The notes under the pieces: model-generated | The model's database searches: none | Seen by the model: only the letters and a program-made list of their open reading frames with translations | Told to the model about the DNA's origin: nothing | NCBI GenBank assembly: GCA_034638255.1 | Contig: JAWPGT010000090.1 | Span: 1 to 64,000, forward strand | Reading direction: 5' to 3' | DNA length: 64,000 nucleotides | From: Coprinus comatus | Taxonomy: Eukaryota; Basidiomycota; Agaricomycetes; Agaricales; Agaricaceae | Translations under genes and position numbers: made by a program | Shown here: positions 57,600-64,000 of the stretch, piece by piece | Layout: each line of letters starts with the position of its first letter | Numbering within the stretch: the stretch's first letter is position 1

Positions 57600-58880
57600 T
57601 AGGCTCCATCATATATGCAAGCACTGTACCATTAAATAGAATACCTCCCAGGCGTTTCTAATATCAATCTTTGGTGAGCCAATTTCAGCATATGCTAATT
57701 TCGCAACATCATCAAATGCTGAGGGAAACCAGGACATTTTTCCTCACGACTACCAACTTCCTCTTCCAAAGAAGAACGCATGTGCACCTGAGCATCCTCT
57801 GGTACTGTAATAAGCCATGAACGTATACCATGAGACTTGTGGATGTGAAATGCATCACTTGGTGTATGTCCTGATGGTAATATTTTTTTTTGTTGCCTTC
57901 GGATTTTGTGTTGATTCCAATAAGTGCGGAAGCTCTCTAGTTCCTCTTGTATAGCTGGAACAAAAATCCAGTAGAATAAATACCTATATCAGAGTAAGGT
58001 ATATCCAATCTTAGTACTTTTGTTTAAGGATTTTGAAGTAGAACATTCCGATGTGCCTCCTTGTGGTACTGGATTATCCTGTTTTCCTTCCCTTCTAAGA
58101 TGATATCCTTGAGATTTGAGCCCATTTTCTCACGGAACCACTTCCAAAGTGACTCGATAATAATGTTATGTGTACTTTTGACAGTAACAAAAGGAGGGTA
58201 GGTATCTCTACAAAGGTCGGGAGCACAAACTTTTCTGTTATAAAATTGAATAGAATTAGTCTGAATAATATAAATGTTTATCTTGGAAGGACATACCGAA
58301 ATGTATCTTGTATACCATGCTGCCAACCTATTTCTGATCCTTTGTCTGTCGTCATTTGTACTGGAATACCTAACAAAATACTATGAGTTATATAAAATTA
58401 AGGATTATTAATAACTTTACCTCCATATTCTGAAATAATATCAAGAAAAACATGACCAAGAGCACCTGCATTTCGTGAATCAGGTAAAACAAGTAGCTTT
58501 AAAACATAACCAGACCATTTATCCCTGTATCCATAAATTGGTAAGCTAATCTCCCCCATCCACAATGCCTGTGTTGGAGGACAATGTCTCAATCTAAAGT
58601 GTCATGTTTATTTCCTTTCCTGGTCATACTGTCCAGTTCTTCTTTCATTTTGTTCCGCATCTTGTTTGGTTCCAAAACAAATATATAAACTGTAAATCTT
58701 CATGATGATACCTCAGCGGTTATTTATTTTCTTACACTGAGGTGAGGATGATCAACATTTTGCTTTATTTCAATTATCTAACTTGTAACGTAGACATCTC
58801 CTTTCAGCCTGGCTGTTTAGTTTCTCATGACCATCTGCAGATATCTCACGAAATGGTCCCATGGATGTTAGTGCCCTTCG
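57600..58880 (-). pseudogene. Fungal integrase-core (DDE) protein relic
   Basis: On the minus strand, pieces appear in order: GPFREISADGHEKLNSQA (first Asp) near 58.86 kb, ISLPIYGYRDKWSGYVLKLL near 58.53 kb, a TTDKGSEIGWQHGIQ block (second Asp) near 58.35 kb, STHNIIIESLWKWFREKMGS (Glu) near 58.15 kb, and the C-terminal RIRRQQKK..LPSGHTPSDAF segment near 57.9 kb. This matches an integrase-core family found in many copies in Agaricomycetes. Stops, a frame change and a distorted first intron (about 58.58-58.83 kb) show decay. Confidence 0.65.
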
Positions 58881-59049
58881 TGGTACTTTTTTCTTTCAGT
58901 TTTGGTTAGCCGGATCTCTCCTGAAAAAGGCTTTATGTGCAAATTGATGCATGAGTGCTCATACTCGATCTCTGAGTACATTCCAGGATAAGGATTGTCA
59001 ATATAGAATAGATCAAAGATCAGATAAGAGATAAATATACCTAGATACA

Positions 59050-59114
59050 TGTAAGCGCAGGATCGTAGAGGACGACAAGACGAGCACGATGACAAAGGAA
59101 TGGAAGGAAATGGT
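59050..59114 (-). repeat. LTR fragment (family of 30282) split by the chromovirus insertion
   Basis: TGTAAGCGCAGGATCGTAGA and the following bases are the reverse complement of the end of the LTR at 30282-30628. The match ends at the chromovirus LTR at 59115. The other half should lie beyond the right end of the chromovirus, outside the window. The five bases ATGGT (59110-59114) are the predicted target duplication. Confidence 0.75.
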
Positions 59115-59721
59115 TGTTAAATACTGAAAATACCGAGAGGGATGACCCTTGGCTTCAGTGTGTGTGCTGCGCCTCCGGAATTGTACAAGGTCTATTTACG
59201 AATTTCCGGGGGACTTCCGGCAGAGTTTCCGGAAGACTGGAAAAGTAAGAGTGCAGGCGGTTGAGACGATTCGGAGAGTTAAGAGTATATCAGGTCGATT
59301 CTGAAACTGAGGAAATACAAACATAGCAGTGAACTATTTATACGAAATGCCGTAACGGATAAAAAAGGTAATAAGGAATAACAGAAATCCGAATCAGAGA
59401 AGAAATACAAACGGAGGTAGATAAAACGGAAGACGGAAAGTAATGGCATAATATTGGAGAATTAAGAAGCATAGGAAACGCATGGAAATGTCAAACTAAA
59501 CTGAATAGAATTGATAACCGAAGAATAAGCAAGATAAGAAAAACCCGGAATTTCCAGAGGACAGAAAAGTCCCTTTGAATAATTAATGAACAATGGAAAT
59601 CTGGAAATTAGGAAATTCAGGAAGATCGGAAATCTGGAGATTTGCTGTCTAATCGGAATTGTGATATGTGAACTTGGCAGAATTCAGGGTTAGCGGTCAT
59701 GTGACGGAACGGAATATGACA
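59115..59721 (-). repeat. Chromovirus 3' LTR (607 bp)
   Basis: On the minus strand it runs TGTCATATTC ... GTATTTAACA. It is about 98% identical to 15471-16078. About a dozen CGGAA/TTCCG words occur in it by hand count. Confidence 0.93.
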
Positions 59722-59735
59722 GTGCCTTCCCTTTA
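59722..59735 (-). other. Chromovirus polypurine tract
   Basis: On the minus strand the bases before the LTR read TAAAGGGAAGGCAC. This confirms that the element runs on the minus strand and that the LTR at 59115 is its 3' LTR. Confidence 0.7.
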
Positions 59736-59777
59736 CGGCCGAGCCACGAGGCCGAATTAGACTTTAGACTTCAGAAG

Positions 59778-59818
59778 TCCGGACATTTCCGGACATGTGT
59801 TCTTCCCTATAAAAACCC
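59778..59818 (+). promoter_or_regulatory. TATA box and tandem TCCGGACAT motif for the antisense gene
   Basis: CTATAAAAACC lies at 59808-59818, 40 bp before the ATG at 59858. Just upstream TCCGGACATT and TCCGGACATG are directly repeated. This gives a plus-strand gene inside a minus-strand retrotransposon an apparent promoter of its own. Confidence 0.6.
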
Positions 59819-59857
59819 TGAAAATTTCCGTTTGCATCTTAACCCACTTTCTCTATC

Positions 59858-61083
59858 ATGCCTGCCAGTAACACCAATACTCGCACCACCACTACTCCTC
59901 GTGTCATGGACTTGGCACTCACCGCGGAGGAACTCGCGGAAGTTCGTCGTGCTCGACTTGCTCGTGCCTTGAACCCGACCCTGCATTCGACTTTGTTGCA
60001 GGTCGAAACTCCGGCGTCAACAATTCCGGTGGCCGGAACTTCTGCTCCCAAACGTCGTCAGGAGTCTGATGGAACGACGGCTGCGACGGCCAGTCCCAAG
60101 AAGAAGGGAAAGGAAAAGGAGATTGAGTTGCCGGAGATTGAGGTAGTGGGAAATCCCGGTGACCCTGACGACGATGATGGAAGTAGCGGTCCAGAGGACG
60201 GAGATTCAGAAGATGACGAGGATGAAGGCGAAGAAGATGAGGAGGAGGAGGTTGACGAGAAGGTTGAGAAGAAGGTTGTAAGGAAACAGGCTCACTGGCA
60301 GGCCAAGGAACCCGCCAACGACCCACTCAGGCCTTGGACTGTGGGCAAAATTCCGGCGGAACCTTGTCTGTTGTGCCAGGCAGATGGAGTCAGGTGCGTT
60401 CAGGGTCCTCGGATCTATAGAGTTGAAGATCCCCAGCCATGCGACTACTGTGTGGAGAAGAAAGCAAAGTGCTCTCTCAGGGAGGAAATCACCAAGCCCC
60501 GGAAAACCGGAAAAGTCGCAGCCAAGAAACCCGCCAAGAAGCCCGAAACCGCTGCTCCTGTCGCTGGGCCATCTAAGTTGGCCAAGAAGAAGTCCACCGA
60601 ACTTCCGGTCGGTTTGCAAAAGCTGGCCCGGAAATTGTCGAAGAAACATATGAAGTTGGTGAAGTCCACAGAACTCGTCGATGATGACGAAGTTCAAATT
60701 GTTGAACCGGCGGAAATCCGGTAAGTGAATTTCCGATGAATTTCCTGACTTACTTGACAATTTCCTAGCCCGTTGTCCCAGTCGTCGCTCCTGCCCTGCC
60801 CCCTGTCCCACACAACGAGGTTGCGGAATTGCGTGAAGAATTCCGTGGCCTCCGTCAAGAAGTTTCTGCGTTGACGGAAATCGTTCGGGAATTGCGGGGT
60901 CCGGTAGCAGGTGGGTTGGTGCAGATGGAGTTGTTACAAGAGAGTATCGTCTCCTTCCAAGGAGAACTTCGCCGAACCACCGAGGGAATTTCCGATGCCG
61001 CAAATCGTATCACGGAGTTTGGACAGTATTTGGGTACCATCATGAGCAAGGCAGATGAAGAGGAAGATGAAGAAGAAGAATAA
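59858..61083 (+). CDS. Antisense accessory protein of the chromovirus: Zn(II)2Cys6-like cluster, acidic region, coiled coil
   Basis: The frame from ATG 59858 encodes a Thr/Ser-rich N-terminus, a basic patch (KKKGKEKE, residue ~81), an acidic run of Asp/Glu (residues ~103-133), then six cysteines at residues 170, 173, 180, 195, 198 and 205. The pattern is C-x2-C-x6-C-x14-C-x2-C-x6-C, close to the fungal Zn(II)2Cys6 DNA-binding cluster but with a longer central loop. A basic Lys/Pro-rich tail (AAKKPAKKPE) follows. An intron (60721-60768, GTAAGT..CCTAG) precedes exon 2, which encodes a Val/Pro stretch, a helical coiled-coil segment (REEFRGLRQEVSALTEIVRE) and an acidic end. Exon phases differ by one base with these canonical sites, so this copy has a one-base indel or is spliced otherwise. 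It lies antisense between pol and the 3' LTR. The role is unknown; a motif-binding regulator is my inference. Confidence 0.72.
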
Positions 61084-61376
61084 ACAGTCGGAAAAGTTGG
61101 AAGAGGGAAAGTTTTTTACATGTACTCGTAGTTTTTTGTTTCTACATGTAAAAAATTTTAGTTTGTTTTTTCTTGGTTGTTGAACGGAAAAGTAAGGAAA
61201 AGTTAACAAGTCATGATCAGCAAGAAGATAACTGGATCATTAATAAGTTGAATCAGAATTTCGGAAGAGTTAGAAAATAATCAGAAGAATGAAACAAAAT
61301 GAGACAAGTCAAAAAACACGGAATGTCGGAAATGTTAAAAGAAACTCGGAAAAGGTGAAAACAAATTTCCAGAACA

Positions 61377-63212
61377 TTAAAGTTTAGAAAGAGGACCTGG
61401 TTTATCAGGATAAGAACGATGAAACGCTTCAACAACTTCAACCGCATGAATAAGTTCCATAGCCGGTAACCAACTGTACTCTTCATCTGTTCCTTCATAT
61501 CCAAGCCAAGCCACCTTATACTGTAATTTGCAAGTATGTCGGCGATCTAGTTTGGAGTCGACAATCTTGGAGATTTCATATTCCGGTTCACCGTCAATTT
61601 CCACAGGAGCAGGCGGAATTTCTATACGATTCTCGAAAGGATTAGTAGTACATGGTTCCAACATTGATACATGAAATACAGGATGAACGGAACGGAATTC
61701 TTCCGGAAGTTGAAGTGTGAATGAATGCGTACCAGGTCGGGCAATGATCTTGTAAGGCCCTAAGTACTTTTCCGAGAACTTCTTGGTTGGTCGAGTTGTC
61801 CGGAAAAATTGAGCTTTAACAAAAACATTCTCTCCGACTTTAAAGTCAGGTGCAGGAAGTCTGCGTGAGTCTGCGGAAATTTGATAACGCTTCTGAGCAG
61901 CAATTATCTCATCCTTCAACATCACATGCAGTTCGTCAAGGTTAGTAGTAAATTCCCGAGCTCGAGCAGAGACAATATCTCTCTCCGGGTAAACAGCAAT
62001 ATGCGGATGATATCCTTTGTTCGCAAAGAATGGAGACATACCAGTTGTTGCACTTGGAGCATTGTTATAAGCAAATTCCGCAAGAGGTAAAAGTTCCGAC
62101 CAGTCATCCTGCTGGTAATTGCAGTAAATTCGAATGTACTGTTCCAAAGTTTGATTAGTTCGTTCAGTTTGACCATCACCTTCAGGATGATACCCGGAAG
62201 TGAAGTGTAACTTCATATCTAGCGCTTCTCCGAGTGACCGGAAAAAGTGAGACACAAATTCCGAGCCTCTGTCGGAAGTTACATGAGACGGAACTCCATG
62301 CTTGGAAAAGACATGAATGACGAAAAGCCGAGCTAAACCTGCGGAGGTTATTGTAACGTCAGTAGGTATGAATATTGCTTGTTTAGTTAGTCGGTCAACA
62401 ATGACGAGAATAGAATCGTAACCAGAAGAAGTAGGTAACTTCTCAATAAAGTCTAAGGAAATTGAATCCCAAGGTCTAGGAGGAATAGGAAGTTGTTTTA
62501 AAAACCCATAAGGCTTATGCCTCTGTGGTTTCGTGCGCATGCAAGTAATGCAACTTTTGCAGAATACCTTTACATCTTCCCGAATTCCCGGCCAAGTATA
62601 ATCTCGACGGATAAGTTCGAGAGTCTTGTTTTGACCATAGTGTCCGGAAATTGGGTGATCGTGATTATTCTGTAAAACCCGTAATTGGAGATCATTAGCA
62701 TTAGGTACATACATACGATCATCCAGGCGCAAAAATCCAACTGAGTCTTTAGACCATCTTCCTTGGGAATTTGCTAAATGATCAGCAATAGACGTATCGG
62801 AAGTTAAAGAAGAAAGAATATCCGAATGAAGCTTTGAAATGTCCGTAACAATTCCAGCTCGCAGAACTGGAGTGAAAAGATAAGTAGCATGAAGAGAGGA
62901 AATTAGTTGTTCTTCTGTGAAGATAGGTCGGAAATTATGTGGGTTAACATCCTTATACCGCACTCCCCCCTCTTTAGGATAGACGTCCCATCGTCTAGTT
63001 AAAGCATCGGGCTTTGTACCCAATCTTCTGGGACGGAATCGAATTACCAGGTGAAATTGCGACAAGTATTCCGACCAACGAGCTTGTCGGTGAGTAAGGA
63101 CTTTTGTTGTGCAGAAGTATTCTAGATTTTTATGGTCAGTAACAACATCAATAGGAAGAGCTGACCCTTCTAAATAATGTCGCCAAATCCGGAATGCTTC
63201 AAAAATTGCCAA
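61377..63212 (-). CDS. Chromovirus Pol, RNase H end, integrase and chromodomain
   Basis: A 611-codon frame. The RNase H end is [16 protein letters not shown] (residues ~22-37). The integrase zinc module is [17 protein letters not shown] ... CKSCITC (residues ~184-224). The DDE core has Asp in SLDFIEKL (254), Asp in TSDRGSEF (314) and Glu in [10 protein letters not shown] (350). A GPYKI block and a chromodomain follow ([11 protein letters not shown] ... [17 protein letters not shown], residues ~545-595); its Tyr and Trp residues could form the methyl-lysine cage that steers chromovirus integration to H3K9-methylated chromatin. Its start overlaps the RT frame, from which it is separated by a frame change. 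Confidence 0.9.
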   Translation of the reverse strand: MAIFEAFRIWRHYLEGSALPIDVVTDHKNLEYFCTTKVLTHRQARWSEYLSQFHLVIRFRPRRLGTKPDALTRRWDVYPKEGGVRYKDVNPHNFRPIFTEEQLISSLHATYLFTPVLRAGIVTDISKLHSDILSSLTSDTSIADHLANSQGRWSKDSVGFLRLDDRMYVPNANDLQLRVLQNNHDHPISGHYGQNKTLELIRRDYTWPGIREDVKVFCKSCITCMRTKPQRHKPYGFLKQLPIPPRPWDSISLDFIEKLPTSSGYDSILVIVDRLTKQAIFIPTDVTITSAGLARLFVIHVFSKHGVPSHVTSDRGSEFVSHFFRSLGEALDMKLHFTSGYHPEGDGQTERTNQTLEQYIRIYCNYQQDDWSELLPLAEFAYNNAPSATTGMSPFFANKGYHPHIAVYPERDIVSARAREFTTNLDELHVMLKDEIIAAQKRYQISADSRRLPAPDFKVGENVFVKAQFFRTTRPTKKFSEKYLGPYKIIARPGTHSFTLQLPEEFRSVHPVFHVSMLEPCTTNPFENRIEIPPAPVEIDGEPEYEISKIVDSKLDRRHTCKLQYKVAWLGYEGTDEEYSWLPAMELIHAVEVVEAFHRSYPDKPGPLSKL

Positions 63213-64000
63213 AAGTTCCTGTCGTGAGTGTGTAATTCAACTCTGCCGCGGAAAAGGTGCGAGAGTGGAAAGCTACAGGATGAATTTCCGAGTCGGAAGT
63301 TACAATAGAAAGAATCGCTGCCAATGCATAATCTGAAGCGTCAGTTTCAATAATGATTTGTGCATCGGGAATCCAGTGGGTCAGTATGGGTGCAGTAGTA
63401 AAAGCTTTTTTCAAGGCAATAAAAGCTGCCCTTGCTTCGTCACCAAAATTCCAAGCCACACTTTTCCGAGTGAGCCGGGTAAGTGGAACGACAAGGTCAG
63501 AATACCCGAAAATAAATCTCCGATAAAAATTCACAAATCCCAGGAAAGATTGTACGTCCTTCACCTTTTTCGGTTCAGGCCAATCCTGAATGATTTGAAC
63601 TTTATCGTTAGCCATAGTGAGTCCACCGGAAGAAAGAACATAACCCAAATATTCCACGGAATTTGAATGAAACTCGCATTTGTCCGCACGAGCATACAAA
63701 CCATTTTTCCGAAGACGTTTGAGGACTTCCTTGACGTGTTTGCGATGTTGGGTGATATCGTCGGAATAGATGAGAATATCGTCCAAGTATACGGTAACGC
63801 AAACATCTAGCATGTCAGCAAAAACTTCGTTCATAAACCGTTGAAAAGCAGCAGGAGCATTAGTCAAACCAAAAGGCATAACCATCCACTTGTAAGATCC
63901 ATAACGAGTATGGAAAGCTGTTTTCCATTCATCTCCGGGAGCAATACGTACCAAGTGGTAAGCATGCCGGAGATCTATCTTGGTATAAATCCGAGCTTTG
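63199..64000 (-). pseudogene. Chromovirus Pol, reverse transcriptase part (runs off the window)
   Basis: Readable RT motifs are WKTAFHTRYGSYKWMVMPFG, FGLTNAPAAFQRFMNEVF and catalytic YLDDILIYSDD near 63.77 kb, then the connection and RNase H start (IIETDASDYALAAIL). The frame ends at 63199 just after ELNYT, where the family usually continues into the RNase H active-site helix. The next frame (63212 downward) resumes the expected sequence. Two single-base deletions around 63.21-63.24 kb would explain the break, so this copy is probably defective. Confidence 0.82.

Larger units (their letters stand above)
59115..64000 (-). mobile_element. Chromovirus (Ty3/gypsy), 3' part, with an antisense accessory gene
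   Basis: The visible part, from right to left, is RT, RNase H, integrase with chromodomain (pol ends at 61377), an antisense gene (59858-61083), a polypurine tract and the 3' LTR (59115-59721). Gag and the 5' LTR lie to the right of the window. CGGAA/TTCCG is conspicuously frequent throughout. A solo LTR of the same family sits at 15471-16078. Confidence 0.9.

Noticed and set aside
60206..61003. Minus-strand open frame opposite the antisense gene, in pol direction
   Set aside because: It is a mirror of the acidic and basic codons of the plus-strand gene. The Cys cluster, TATA box and coiled coil favour the plus strand, and no retroviral domain is seen on the minus strand.
1..64000. CRISPR arrays, rRNA, phage or bacterial operon signals
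   Set aside because: No regularly spaced identical repeats with unique spacers, no rRNA signature, and gene structure is intron-containing and fungal throughout.

Overview
The window looks like a chromosome segment from a filamentous basidiomycete, most likely an Agaricomycete. The evidence is short introns (about 48-80 nt, GT..AG), two FunK1-type fungal kinases, KDZ transposase relics (one with a CxC2-like cysteine cluster), a fungal integrase-core relic, and Ty3/gypsy elements with C-terminal chromodomains. The species cannot be named. No rRNA, tRNA, CRISPR or bacterial operon was seen. Statements about families rest on recognition of motifs in the translations; no database search was possible.

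Layout. (1) 1-38.7 kb is a transposon nest. A Ty3/gypsy element (gypsy-1, 298-17170, + strand, both LTRs present) carries three nested insertions: a complete Ty1/copia element (4953-11227, - strand, TSD AATAC), a 2.0-kb TIR element full of ~165-bp repeats (13254-15253, TSD AT) and a solo LTR (15471-16078, TSD CCAAC). Next come a gag-only remnant, old LTR pieces, a KDZ relic with a TTAA-flanked MITE inside, more LTRs, a gene with three tandem SUMO-interaction-like motifs split by a solo LTR, and a second, almost full-length KDZ gene. A second gypsy (29.3-37.3 kb, - strand) is itself interrupted by a sister 2.0-kb TIR element and another solo LTR. (2) 38.9-55.9 kb is the host gene island: FunK1-A (-), eIF2D/TMA64 (-), a THEM6-like thioesterase (+), FunK1-B (+), a duplicated tail of the thioesterase locus, and glycogen phosphorylase (-). 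The two kinases are paralogs in opposite orientation around the eIF2D and thioesterase genes. (3) 57.6-64 kb is mobile again: a degraded integrase-core gene, then a chromovirus running off the right edge.

Three threads tie the window together. First, decay is dominated by CpG transitions: LTR pairs differ mostly at CG versus TG/CA, and many disrupting stops are TGA where an Arg CGA codon is expected. This is what cytosine methylation followed by deamination would leave. Second, insertions can be ordered by exact target-site duplications, and reading frames of the interrupted polyproteins match across the insertions. Third, the chromovirus at the right edge carries an antisense gene between pol and its 3' LTR. 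That gene has its own TATA box and encodes an acidic protein with a Zn(II)2Cys6-like cluster, and the element is strongly enriched in CGGAA/TTCCG in LTR, coding and non-coding parts alike. Zn2Cys6 proteins typically bind CGG triplets, so an element-encoded, motif-targeted regulator or anti-silencer is the most interesting hypothesis here; it is inference.
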